A DNA stretch of 43,054 nt. It comes from Akkermansiaceae bacterium (GTDB lineage: Bacteria; Verrucomicrobiota; Verrucomicrobiia; Verrucomicrobiales; Akkermansiaceae). Below are positions 35,151-42,960 of this stretch, piece by piece. The notes below the pieces were generated by a model. It saw only the letters and a program-made list of their open reading frames with translations. It was not told the origin of the DNA and did no database searches. Every line of letters begins with the position of its first letter. The first letter of the stretch is position 1. Both the position numbers and the translations under genes were made by a program. The DNA is taken from assembly GCA_903878115.1 (NCBI GenBank), contig CAIRGO010000100.1:1-43054 (forward strand), written 5' to 3'.

Positions 35151-35245
35151 GGGGTGTTTTCAGTGAAAACAGGGATTCGCCGCAAAGGTGCCGTTTTCCA
35201 TTCTGTAACGATCTGGTAAACGAAGAATTAGCAGATGGGAATAAA

Positions 35246-35274
35246 TTGCAATTTTATGTAATTTTTCTTTACAT
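35246..35274 (+). promoter_or_regulatory. Predicted promoter for the small secreted-protein gene
   Basis: TTGCAA (35246-35251), a 17-base spacer and TTACAT (35269-35274) fit a sigma70-type promoter in an AT-rich stretch. The predicted start near 35281 leaves a leader of about 58 bases before the ATG at 35339. The leader has no Shine-Dalgarno sequence and no evident fold. The only gene it could serve is the 65-residue ORF. Confidence 0.4.
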
Positions 35275-35338
35275 TTCACATTTAATCAGTATTTGTTGCC
35301 TTGTTAGCAAACACTCATTCACACACTCACCTTAGCGG

Positions 35339-35536
35339 ATGAAATCATCGATCTTCGTAACGTTTAGTTCTTTGTTCTTTCTTAGTTGGCTTACGCTTTC
35401 GTATGTCACCAGCCTAAAACCCGAGCCACGGTTAGGCAAAGGTTCCTTGCCACTCAGTGCGCAGAATAAAGGTGCATCCTCTCCTAGCATTGAAACTGCT
35501 AAGCATGTGAAGCTTGTTTCCTTCTCTCGCGACTAA
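35339..35536 (+). CDS. Small secreted or membrane-anchored peptide, unknown
   Basis: This is a 65-residue ORF. Residues 5-27 ('IFVTFSSLFFLSWLTLSYVT') are strongly hydrophobic after one lysine, as in a signal peptide or anchor. The remaining 38 residues are polar, with several Lys and Ser ('KPEPRLGKGSLPLSAQNKGA'). No family is recognised. It has its own predicted promoter upstream and stands between fmdB and convergent uppS, with 13 bases between stops. It could encode a lipoprotein-like or exported peptide, although no lipobox cysteine is present. The N-terminal signal-like composition makes a real gene more likely than chance. Confidence 0.5.
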   Translation: MKSSIFVTFSSLFFLSWLTLSYVTSLKPEPRLGKGSLPLSAQNKGASSPSIETAKHVKLVSFSRD

Positions 35537-35549
35537 CACACTTGTTAGA

Positions 35550-36260
35550 TCAAACGCCACCGTATCGACGATGACGTTTTTGGTATTCGGCCACGGCTGC
35601 AAATACATCGCCTTGACGAAATTCTGGCCAGAATTTATCGAAAATCACAATTTCCGCATAGCTGATTTGCCAAAGTAGAAAGTTTGAAACGCGCATTTCG
35701 CCAGATGTCCTTATCAATAGATCAGGGTCGGGCATTTCTGCTGTGTAGAGATGTTGCGAAACAATTTCGTTAGTAATTTGATCTGGCTGCAATAGGCCAT
35801 CTTTTATTTTCTCGGCTATTCTTTTAGTAGCGGAGGTAATCTCTTCACGTGAGCCATAGGAAAGCGCTAAGGTGAGTGTGAGACTGGAATTGTTGTTCGT
35901 CTTATCGATTACGTCGTTGAGGATCGCGAGTGTGGATGCGGGCAATCTGTCTAACTGGCCGATGGCGTGAAGTCTTACATTTTGCTTCATCAAGTCGTCG
36001 AGTTTTGAAGTGAGAAATTTTTCTAACAATAACATCAGTCCCGCTACTTCAGCTTCGGGGCGATTCCAATTCTCCGAAGAAAAGGCGTATAATGTTAAGT
36101 ATTCGACGCCTAGTTCTTTGCAGGCATCGATTGCTTCTCTCACGGATTCAGCTCCAGCTCGGTGCCCTTGTGCGCGAGGTAATCCGTGCATTTTAGCCCA
36201 GCGACCGTTTCCATCCATGATGATGGCAATGTGTTTAGGAATATCGGGAAGTTGATTCAT
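35550..36260 (-). CDS. uppS: Isoprenyl (undecaprenyl) diphosphate synthase
   Basis: From the ATG at 36260 this is a 236-residue cis-prenyltransferase. It condenses isopentenyl diphosphate units onto farnesyl diphosphate to make the lipid carrier for peptidoglycan and O-antigen. 'HIAIIMDGNGRWAK' contains the catalytic Asp16. 'YLTLYAFSSENWNRPEAEVA', 'LALSYGSREEI' and 'PDPDLLIRTSGEMRVSNFLL' are family signatures, the last carrying the pyrophosphate-binding Arg and the Ser/Asn. 'WQISYAEIVIFDKFWPEF' follows as expected. The ORF extends eight codons upstream only via a TTG and the extra residues have no family counterpart, so the ATG is chosen. A cdsA gene, often next to uppS, is not here. It is divergent from the M3 peptidase gene. 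Confidence 0.96.
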   Translation of the reverse strand: MNQLPDIPKHIAIIMDGNGRWAKMHGLPRAQGHRAGAESVREAIDACKELGVEYLTLYAFSSENWNRPEAEVAGLMLLLEKFLTSKLDDLMKQNVRLHAIGQLDRLPASTLAILNDVIDKTNNNSSLTLTLALSYGSREEITSATKRIAEKIKDGLLQPDQITNEIVSQHLYTAEMPDPDLLIRTSGEMRVSNFLLWQISYAEIVIFDKFWPEFRQGDVFAAVAEYQKRHRRYGGV

Positions 36261-36428
36261 GGTCAAAAGTTCTGCGTTAAACAAACAGCAGTATTATGAA
36301 GCAGTGATGAGCGCAGTGTGAATAATTGCAGAAATGATTCACTGTCAACGAAAGACGAACGTAATGGCAAAAGTCGGGTGCGTCAAACATTGAGCCGTCA
36401 TACTTGTAGAAAAAAATGGATTCGTGAT

Positions 36429-36456
36429 TTGCCTTTCCAGTCATTACGTTTAGCAT
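36429..36456 (+). promoter_or_regulatory. Predicted leaderless promoter of the M3 oligopeptidase gene
   Basis: TTGCCT (36429-36434), 16 bases, then TAGCAT (36451-36456). Seven bases beyond the -10 lies 36463, the A of the chosen ATG. This favours ATG 36463 over the in-frame TTG at 36457 as the start. Confidence 0.4.
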
Positions 36457-36462
36457 TTGCCC

Positions 36463-38583
36463 ATGCATCCATTTACTGATCGTCGCTTTGCTGTTCGTTG
36501 GTCCACGCTTGTTCCAGAGTCTGTGGAACCTGATATTCGCATTGCGCTAGAAGAGGCACGTGAGAATTTAGCAGCCATTTCTGCTCTCGATCCAGAATCA
36601 CTGACGTATGAAAATACCTTTCTTGCATTGGAGAATGCATCGGAATCGCTGAATCGTGCGTGGGGACGCCTACAACATTTGGACTCCGTAGTTGACGATC
36701 CTGCGCAGCGGGCGGCATTGAATCAGATGCTTCCTGAGGTGTCAGAATTTTATTCGTCGATTCCGCTAAATGAATCATTGTGGGCTGTGCTCAAAGCCTA
36801 TGGAACTTCGACTGCTGTTGCGGCGTTAACTGAAATTCAACAGCGTCATGTGGAGGAAACCATTCTCGATTTTGTTCATAGTGGCGCAGATTTGCCGCCA
36901 GATAAAAAACAACGAGTCGCTGAGATTGATGCAGAACTTTCGCTAATCACAAAGTCATATTCCGAGCATGTGTTAGACTCTACCAATGCATGGGAAATGT
37001 TGATTAGTGATGTAAAACAGCTGGCTGGCCTGCCTGAATCAGCCATCGCAGCGGCTCTTGCTAATGCGACAGCAAAAGGTGTGGCGACTGAAGAAAAACC
37101 AGCTTGGCGTTTTACTTTGCATCAGCCATCGATGTTTCCGATCATGCAATATGCTGACGACGATTCACTCCGTCATCGCGTGTGGAAAGCGTCTGCAGCA
37201 GTGGGTGCGGAAGGTGATTGCGATAACACGCAATTGGTATGGAAAATCCTCGAATTACGAGACGAAAAAGCAAAGCTGCTAGGTCACAAAAATTTCGCTG
37301 ACTTGACGCTGCAAAGGCGCATGGCCAAAAATGGTGAGACAGCACTTTCATTTACCGAAGATCTTCATGATCGTATTGTAGGCGCTTTCAAAAACGATTA
37401 TAAAGAGCTATGTGCTTACAAAGCAGAAAAAACATCTCAGCCATGTGATGGATTAGAGCCTTGGGAGGTGTCGTATTGGTCGGAGAAGCGCCGCAAGGAG
37501 TGCTATGATCTAGATGACGAAATTCTACGACCTTATTTCCCTGTCAATCAAGTGATGTCAGGAATGTTTGATTTGGCAGCGACAATTTTTGGTATCGATA
37601 TTATCAAATTAGATACCGTTTATTACGATAAAGGTAGTAGATCACCCAATGCCAATGAAAATGAGATTGAGACATGGCATCCTGAGGTGACATTTTATGA
37701 ACTGCGTGACCGCAAATCTGGCGAGCACCTTGGATCATTTTATGCTGATTGGCATCCGCGTGAATCCAAACGTGGTGGAGCGTGGATGAATCAAATCGAA
37801 TCAGGATTGCCCCCGATGAATGGTAATGCTCGTGAACCGCATTTGGGTTTGATCATTGGGAATATGACTCCTCCTGTGAATGATCAACCAGCACTGTTGA
37901 CTCATGGTGAAGTGGAGACAATTTTCCATGAATTCGGACATTTGCTGCATGGATTGCTAAGTGATGTGGCGGTAAAATCTCTAGCGGGAACGAACGTTCC
38001 ATGGGATTTTGTGGAACTGCCTTCGCAGATCATGGAAAATTTCTGCTGGTCACGTGAATCATTGGATCTATTCGCTAAACATTATCAAACTGGTGAAACG
38101 ATTCCCGAAGCGCTTTATCAGAAAATGATCGATGCCAAAAATTACATGAGTGCCTCGGTATTTATGCGTCAGTTAGCACTTGGGAAACTTGATCTGGAAT
38201 TGCATGTGAATCTTGATCATTATCGTGGGCAAGATTTAGACGCGCTAGAGAGAAGCATTTTAGCTGACTATCGTGTGGCATTGAAAACAGATGCTCCTGG
38301 TATGGCACGTAGATTCAATCACTTATTCAGTTCGCCCACAGGTTATGCGGCAGGTTACTATTCCTACAAGTGGGCCGAAGTGCTTGATGCGGATGCTTTC
38401 ACGCGATTTGATAAAGAGGGTATTCTCAATCAACAAACAGGTCATGACTTCCGTGAGCATGTCTTGAGTAAGGGGAACTCGGCACCAGTGGATGATCTCT
38501 ATCGGCGTTTCATGGGACGCGACCCGATCTTAGAGCCTCTGTTGATCCGTGCGGGCTTGATTAACGATCCCGTTCTTGCCTAG
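36463..38583 (+). CDS. prlC: M3-family oligopeptidase (oligopeptidase A type)
   Basis: This 706-residue zinc metallopeptidase of the thimet/oligopeptidase A family degrades short peptides, including cleaved signal peptides, in the cytoplasm. The zinc site is 'ETIFHEFGHLLHGLLSD' with His489, Glu490 and His493. The third ligand is expected in 'LPSQIMENFCWSRESL'. 'YAAGYYSYKWAEVLDADAFT' is the conserved substrate-binding region with the Tyr residues, and 'RKSGEHLGSFYADWHPRESK' and 'RGGAWMNQIESG' are typical. The N-terminal helical domain is complete, and the length is normal. There is no signal peptide. The methyltransferase gene follows after 17 bases, suggesting an operon. Confidence 0.95.
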   Translation: MHPFTDRRFAVRWSTLVPESVEPDIRIALEEARENLAAISALDPESLTYENTFLALENASESLNRAWGRLQHLDSVVDDPAQRAALNQMLPEVSEFYSSIPLNESLWAVLKAYGTSTAVAALTEIQQRHVEETILDFVHSGADLPPDKKQRVAEIDAELSLITKSYSEHVLDSTNAWEMLISDVKQLAGLPESAIAAALANATAKGVATEEKPAWRFTLHQPSMFPIMQYADDDSLRHRVWKASAAVGAEGDCDNTQLVWKILELRDEKAKLLGHKNFADLTLQRRMAKNGETALSFTEDLHDRIVGAFKNDYKELCAYKAEKTSQPCDGLEPWEVSYWSEKRRKECYDLDDEILRPYFPVNQVMSGMFDLAATIFGIDIIKLDTVYYDKGSRSPNANENEIETWHPEVTFYELRDRKSGEHLGSFYADWHPRESKRGGAWMNQIESGLPPMNGNAREPHLGLIIGNMTPPVNDQPALLTHGEVETIFHEFGHLLHGLLSDVAVKSLAGTNVPWDFVELPSQIMENFCWSRESLDLFAKHYQTGETIPEALYQKMIDAKNYMSASVFMRQLALGKLDLELHVNLDHYRGQDLDALERSILADYRVALKTDAPGMARRFNHLFSSPTGYAAGYYSYKWAEVLDADAFTRFDKEGILNQQTGHDFREHVLSKGNSAPVDDLYRRFMGRDPILEPLLIRAGLINDPVLA

Positions 38584-38600
38584 TCATCAGAAAGCATATC

Positions 38601-39599
38601 GTGTCTTCTTTTTTTTCACAAAATGATGGCATGGTCTCGTTCGAGAGATTCATGGAGCACGCGCTTTATGATCCTCGATTTGGCTACTATACGAATCGCA
38701 TTGCTACGGTAGGTAGCGGAGGCGACTTTACGACTAGTGCGGAAATTTCTCCCGCATTAGCGAAGGCAATTGCAGCTTGGATTTTAGCAGTCGCAAAAAG
38801 TAGTCGATGTTATCATGTCATCGAGTTGGGCCCAGGTAGCGGACATTTAGCGGCCGCAGTAAGAAAAAATTTACCGTTGTTACACCGATGGAGATTCCAT
38901 TTTCATCTCGTAGAAACGTCCCCTGGTCTGCGAGAAATACAGCAACAGCAAACTGGACTGCGCGGTGTTCATTGGCATACCACGGTGCAGGATGCTCTGG
39001 CTGCCTGTGGCGGATCGGCTCATATCTATTCTAACGAATTTTTTGATGCATTCCCTGTTCGTGTTTTTCAGCGGCAAGAAACTGAATGGAAAGAAGTGTT
39101 TGTGCAAAGCAATGGTGGAGGTCAGATCAGTGAATCAATGCAGCCTTTGCACAATAAACCCGTCTCATCACTATGGGATAAAGCATTTGCACTGGGGCAG
39201 AGGATTGAAGTGAATGAAAAAATCCACGCTTGGCTAGATCAGTTTGGTGCATCTTGGATGAGTGGCTCGATGTTGACGATTGATTATGGCTGTGAAGTGG
39301 ATTCGCTTTATCATCGTCGCTTGCACGGTTCGCTTCGTGCCTACTTAATGCATCATCGCATAGAGGGATCGGGGATTTATAAAAACATCGGCAGGCAAGA
39401 CCTCACCGCTGACATTAATTTCACTGACTTGATGACATGGAGTGCTTCGTTCACATGCAATCAACAAATCAAAACGCAGCGAGAATTTTTACTGCCTTTC
39501 GTGCAGAAAAATCATCGAGGTGATGCTCAATCCATCGATGCAGATGGAGCTGGCAGTTATTTTCAGGTGTGGACTTGCGAGCGCAAACCTCACCATTGA
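38601..39599 (+). CDS. MidA/NDUFAF7-type SAM-dependent methyltransferase
   Basis: This 332-residue protein of the former DUF185 family has a class I methyltransferase fold. It contains 'ISFERFMEHALYDPRFGYYT'-like family opening (here 'VSFERFMEHALYDPRFGYYT'), the motif 'FTTSAEISPALAKAIAAWI', the SAM-binding 'HVIELGPGSGHLAAAVRKNL', and 'IYSNEFFDAFPVRVFQ'. Eukaryotic members methylate an arginine of a complex I subunit; bacterial substrates are not known to me. The start is GTG at 38601, 17 bases after the M3 peptidase stop, without a Shine-Dalgarno sequence. The last 10 bases overlap the end of convergent fabH. No nuo genes are in the window to support a complex I role. Confidence 0.88.
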   Translation: MSSFFSQNDGMVSFERFMEHALYDPRFGYYTNRIATVGSGGDFTTSAEISPALAKAIAAWILAVAKSSRCYHVIELGPGSGHLAAAVRKNLPLLHRWRFHFHLVETSPGLREIQQQQTGLRGVHWHTTVQDALAACGGSAHIYSNEFFDAFPVRVFQRQETEWKEVFVQSNGGGQISESMQPLHNKPVSSLWDKAFALGQRIEVNEKIHAWLDQFGASWMSGSMLTIDYGCEVDSLYHRRLHGSLRAYLMHHRIEGSGIYKNIGRQDLTADINFTDLMTWSASFTCNQQIKTQREFLLPFVQKNHRGDAQSIDADGAGSYFQVWTCERKPHH

Positions 39600-40579
39600 A
39601 TCGCGGCTGCTGCCCACGTGAGGCCAGCGCCAAAAACGGCAAGGACGATATTATCGCCACGTTTGAATGCACCGCTGCGATTGGCTTCATCAAAGGCGAT
39701 CGCCACAGCAGCGGCGGAGGTATTTCCATATTTATGCAAATTGACGAAAACTTTTTCGTTAGGGACGGCAAGGCGATCAGCGATCGCGTCTATGATGCGC
39801 AAGTTGGCTTGGTGTGGGATCACGCAGGCAATGTCTGATGGCTGAAGACCGGCGCGAGTGATTACCGTTTCTGCGGCTTCTTTCATCCTGTTAACTGCGT
39901 GCTTGAATACTTCTTTGCCGAGCATTGCTAATGTGGCGAGATGCTCATCGGCATTTTCTTTCGTGATCGGTTTTGCCGAACCTCCTCCAGGAATATTGAG
40001 CAGATGGGTAAGTGAACCATCGGTGCCTAGCTCTGTCGCGAGAATCCGACCTTCACCTGGCTGGGATTTGCGTAATACTGCAGCTCCTGCACCATCACCA
40101 AAGAGTATGCACGTGCCGCGATCATTCCAGTTCACAAAGGCAGAAAGTTTTTCCGCACCGATGATCAATGCGTTTTTCACGGTGCCACCAGAGATCATTT
40201 TCCGGGCAATTTCCATGGAGTACAGGAATCCTGAGCATGCAGCGGATATGTCAAAAGCAATCGCGCGGCGGGCACCAAGATTGTCTTGCACGTAACACGC
40301 CGTGGCTGGTGTAAGTGTGTCTGGTGTGATCGTTGCTACGATGATGAGTTCGACATCTTCAGGAGCCAAATGCGCTTGCTCTAAGGCTTGCAACGCTGCT
40401 TTTGTGGCCATGTGAGAGGTGAATTCATCTTCGGCAGCAATGCGGCGTTCTTTGATGCCTGTGCGTGTGGTGATCCATTCATCTGACGTCTCAATGCGCT
40501 TTTCAAGTTCCGCATTGGTCAAAATTCTCTCGGGGACATAACTGCCTGTTCCAGCAATCGTAACTGCGCTGTCGCTCAT
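39590..40579 (-). CDS. fabH: Beta-ketoacyl-ACP synthase III
   Basis: From the ATG at 40579 this is a 329-residue KASIII that starts fatty-acid synthesis by joining acetyl-CoA to malonyl-ACP. The catalytic triad is visible: Cys115 in 'FDISAACSGFLYSME', His256 in 'CVIPHQANLRIID' and Asn286 in 'KYGNTSAAAVAIA'. 'DEWITTRTGIKERRIA' and 'GDGAGAAVL' are conserved. The chosen ATG begins directly before the first beta strand ('SAVTIAGTGSYVPERILTN'). The ORF's 20 extra N-terminal codons reach into the divergent promoter region and look non-coding. No plsX, fabD or acpP gene is adjacent, unlike many genomes. It is divergent from the nucleotidyltransferase gene over about 100 bases. Confidence 0.97.
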   Translation of the reverse strand: MSDSAVTIAGTGSYVPERILTNAELEKRIETSDEWITTRTGIKERRIAAEDEFTSHMATKAALQALEQAHLAPEDVELIIVATITPDTLTPATACYVQDNLGARRAIAFDISAACSGFLYSMEIARKMISGGTVKNALIIGAEKLSAFVNWNDRGTCILFGDGAGAAVLRKSQPGEGRILATELGTDGSLTHLLNIPGGGSAKPITKENADEHLATLAMLGKEVFKHAVNRMKEAAETVITRAGLQPSDIACVIPHQANLRIIDAIADRLAVPNEKVFVNLHKYGNTSAAAVAIAFDEANRSGAFKRGDNIVLAVFGAGLTWAAAAIQW

Positions 40580-40648
40580 GGCGTGAGAGCATGCACATGG
40601 ATTAACCAACTGTGAAGTCTGAAATTCGGTCGATCGCAAGAAAAATGT

Positions 40649-40677
40649 TCGCCATTACAGTCGGCTCACGCCATAAA
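40649..40677 (+). promoter_or_regulatory. Predicted leaderless promoter of the nucleotidyltransferase gene
   Basis: TCGCCA (40649-40654), 17 bases, then CATAAA (40672-40677). Seven bases after the -10 lies 40684, the G of an in-frame GTG immediately before the conserved N-terminus. The match to consensus is modest (four of six in each box), but its position decides the start. Confidence 0.35.
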
Positions 40678-40683
40678 TGGCGC

Positions 40684-41649
40684 GTGAAGAAAGCATTTTT
40701 ATTGGGTGCCGGGTTGGGCACTAGGCTGAAACCGTTAACAAACATTGTGCCAAAGCCTTTGGTGCCATTTTTTCATCGTCCTCTTATTGGGCATGCCGCG
40801 TTGGCCTGTCGTGAATTGGGAATTCATGATCTTGCGATCAATAGTCATCACTTGCCACATGTCTGGAAAGACCCAATACTTGGCATCGGCGCTAGCGATT
40901 GGAAAAAGAATGGCGAATATGGAGGTAATGGCATTGCCGTGGAGCAGGGGATTTGGGAAGGTGCCGATGTCCGTTTGTTTGAGGAACCTATATTGTTAGA
41001 GACTGGAGGCGGATTGCGTAATGTCCGCAAGTGGATGGGAGCGGAAAATGTTTTGGTTCATAATGGCGATATTTATTCATCGATGGATCTTGCCGCCTTG
41101 ATCCGTGAACATGAGCAATCAGGATTGCCAGTTACCATAGCGCTGCGCTCGAACGGAGTGGCAAAACATATTGCCATAGATGAATCGAAGACGCGGGTGG
41201 TCGATATTCGTGGAAAATTGGGACGTGCAGAAGGAACTCATGTGTTCAGTGGTATCTATTGCGTGAATGAGGAAATTTTTTCTTATCTTCCCGACGAAGA
41301 AATTGTTTCGGTTATCCCTGCATTTTTACAACTGGCCCTTCAAAATAGACTCGGCGCCATGGTGATGGATCAAGGAAATTGGTTCGATCTAGGGGAGCGA
41401 AACAGCTACCTAGCTGCTCACCAGTCCTTAGGCATCGGTGAAATGATTCATCCGCTGGCGCAGATTGATACTACGTACATAGTAGAAAATAGCGCAATTG
41501 GTATGAATGCCATAGTCGGAAAAGGAGCCATTGTTCGTAACAGTATTCTGTGGCCGGGAGCTCGCGTTGCTGCTGATGCGGATTTGGATCAGTGCATCGT
41601 ATATTCAGGAAATGAATGCGCTGGTTTTCATCGCAATGAGGATCTTTGA
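40684..41649 (+). CDS. NDP-sugar nucleotidyltransferase (MurU/mannose-1-phosphate guanylyltransferase-like)
   Basis: This protein of about 321 residues transfers a nucleotide to a sugar 1-phosphate. 'KKAFLLGAGLGTRLKPLTNI' and 'VPKPLVPFFHRPLI' carry the nucleotide-binding GxGTRxxPxT and PKP motifs. 'EEPILLETGGGLRNVRKWM' and 'VLVHNGDIYSS' contain the metal-binding aspartate. The C-terminus is left-handed beta-helix-like ('IVENSAIGMNAIVGKGAIVR', 'NSILWPGARVAADADLDQCI'), as in many NDP-sugar synthases. The sugar is unknown; MurU-like (MurNAc-1-P) and mannose-1-P enzymes both resemble it. The ORF runs back to an ATG at 40612, but the conserved N-terminus and a -10-like box support GTG 40684. It is convergent with the DNA methyltransferase gene, with five bases between the stops. 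Confidence 0.88.
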   Translation: MKKAFLLGAGLGTRLKPLTNIVPKPLVPFFHRPLIGHAALACRELGIHDLAINSHHLPHVWKDPILGIGASDWKKNGEYGGNGIAVEQGIWEGADVRLFEEPILLETGGGLRNVRKWMGAENVLVHNGDIYSSMDLAALIREHEQSGLPVTIALRSNGVAKHIAIDESKTRVVDIRGKLGRAEGTHVFSGIYCVNEEIFSYLPDEEIVSVIPAFLQLALQNRLGAMVMDQGNWFDLGERNSYLAAHQSLGIGEMIHPLAQIDTTYIVENSAIGMNAIVGKGAIVRNSILWPGARVAADADLDQCIVYSGNECAGFHRNEDL

Positions 41650-41654
41650 CGCTT

Positions 41655-42887
41655 TTAACGTTTTTGTAAAATAACAATTCGATTGGTATTCGTGCCTTTC
41701 GCCGCATTATCAACTCCCCAACAATTTGATGTTTTGGTAAATTCCTGATCGTTGATCAAAACGGCGATGGGTTTCAAGCCTGCTGACATGGCCGCGGGCA
41801 TTACTAAATCTTCTAACAGAATTTTTCCATTGCGGACTTCTCCTACTTCAAAGGCAACCATGCCATTTGGTACTAAGATTCGGTCGAGTTCTTTAAACAC
41901 CGCAGCCATTGCATCTTGCCATGCTTGGGGACTACGTAGTTGCCATATGGGCACGGTTTTGGAGTCGATTCCATTAAACCAGCAGCGGAGCCAGTTGTCT
42001 TGATCATACTGCACAATATCAAGAAATGGTGGTGAGGTAACAACCAGCGCAATGCTATTTGCTTCTATGGTTGGTGTGCTCTGTGAGTTAGCGGTGACGC
42101 ACTGGGATTTGCCGCCAATGGCTTGTAGATTATTCTTTTCCTGAGCGGTAAGATCACCGAGCAAGCTTTTTGATTTTTTCAAAATGATCGCACGTATATC
42201 CCGCGGTGGGGGCGTTTGCTGACGTTTCTCATTGATGCGAATTTGCGAAGCAACCGAGACAGCTTGATTGGGCGGTAGCGTATAGACTGAGAAAAATCCA
42301 GGTGAATGACCTGTTAGCCGATTGGTTGCCACCATCCGTATCCATGAATCAATCGAATCGAGTGTTTTTTGTTTCTCCTTACTGAGAAAATATTCACGCA
42401 ATGAAGATAATTCTTTTAATGTATCTGAGTGATAAAAAACTAACAAATCTTCGCGAATATCGGTTAGTGTATCGAGTGGTATTTCATCCAACCGTTTTTT
42501 GATTTCACTCAAACTTGGTGCATGCAATCTTGGCATGCAGAGCAGTGCTGATAGCGGATTGACATCACAACCCACGGGGATGCGATTCATTAATGCCGCC
42601 TCCAGAAGTGTGGTGCCGCGTCCCATGAAAGGATCGTAAATTTTTTCGCCTGGTTCGGTGAAGTATTCGATAAAAAACCGAGGCAATTGCGGCTTGAAGC
42701 ATGCACGATAAGAAACTTCATGCAGAGAATGCGCGGCTCGCTGTTTGGCAGTCCAAAACTCATTAACGTAGACCGGGACTAGCAAGCCTTGAAAGTCCTT
42801 CATCAATACCTTCGTCGCTGTCCCAAATTCTGTAAAATCTTTAATTTTCTTATGAAATTGAGTTATTGCTATTTCGTTACGAATCAC
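41655..42887 (-). CDS. Orphan DNA N4/N6-methyltransferase
   Basis: This protein of about 410 residues has two amino-methyltransferase motifs. The SAM site 'KIYDPFMGRGTTLLEAALMN' has DPFMGRGTT at about residues 85-93, followed by 'PVGCDVNPLS'. The catalytic 'VVTSPPFLDIVQYDQDNW' has TSPPF at about 284-288. The C-terminus contains 'GMVAFEVGEVRNGKILLEDL'. The S-P-P-F form is common in N4-cytosine enzymes. About 190 residues, probably holding target recognition, lie between the motifs. The SAM motif precedes the catalytic motif, unlike the standard beta class. No restriction enzyme gene is visible before the window ends. GTG 42887 is chosen because a promoter points exactly at it; a TTG at 42908 is the alternative. 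Confidence 0.85.
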   Translation of the reverse strand: MIRNEIAITQFHKKIKDFTEFGTATKVLMKDFQGLLVPVYVNEFWTAKQRAAHSLHEVSYRACFKPQLPRFFIEYFTEPGEKIYDPFMGRGTTLLEAALMNRIPVGCDVNPLSALLCMPRLHAPSLSEIKKRLDEIPLDTLTDIREDLLVFYHSDTLKELSSLREYFLSKEKQKTLDSIDSWIRMVATNRLTGHSPGFFSVYTLPPNQAVSVASQIRINEKRQQTPPPRDIRAIILKKSKSLLGDLTAQEKNNLQAIGGKSQCVTANSQSTPTIEANSIALVVTSPPFLDIVQYDQDNWLRCWFNGIDSKTVPIWQLRSPQAWQDAMAAVFKELDRILVPNGMVAFEVGEVRNGKILLEDLVMPAAMSAGLKPIAVLINDQEFTKTSNCWGVDNAAKGTNTNRIVILQKR

Positions 42888-42893
42888 GCAGCG

Positions 42894-42922
42894 AGTTAAT
42901 GTAGCCAAGCAAATTAAGTCAA
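42894..42922 (-). promoter_or_regulatory. Predicted leaderless promoter of the DNA methyltransferase gene
   Basis: On the minus strand TTGACT (42922-42917), 17 bases, then TTAACT (42899-42894). Seven bases further is 42887, the G of an in-frame GTG. The -35 is five of six to consensus; the -10 is weak. Confidence 0.4.
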
Positions 42923-42928
42923 GTTTGA

Positions 42929-42960
42929 TGGCTCAACAAAACTTCGTGCGTGTTGAGCCA
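42929..42960. repeat. Perfect 10-bp inverted repeat upstream of the methyltransferase promoter
   Basis: TGGCTCAACA (42929-42938) and its exact reverse complement TGTTGAGCCA (42951-42960) enclose 12 bases. The left arm begins 6 bases upstream of the methyltransferase -35 box. It could be an operator, or the hairpin of a terminator for a gene beyond the right edge, although no T-run follows on either side. The rest of the sequence to the window end holds no gene I can support. Confidence 0.6.

Noticed and set aside
39858-40295. 145-residue plus-strand ORF
   Set aside because: Fully antisense to fabH, whose catalytic residues are all intact.
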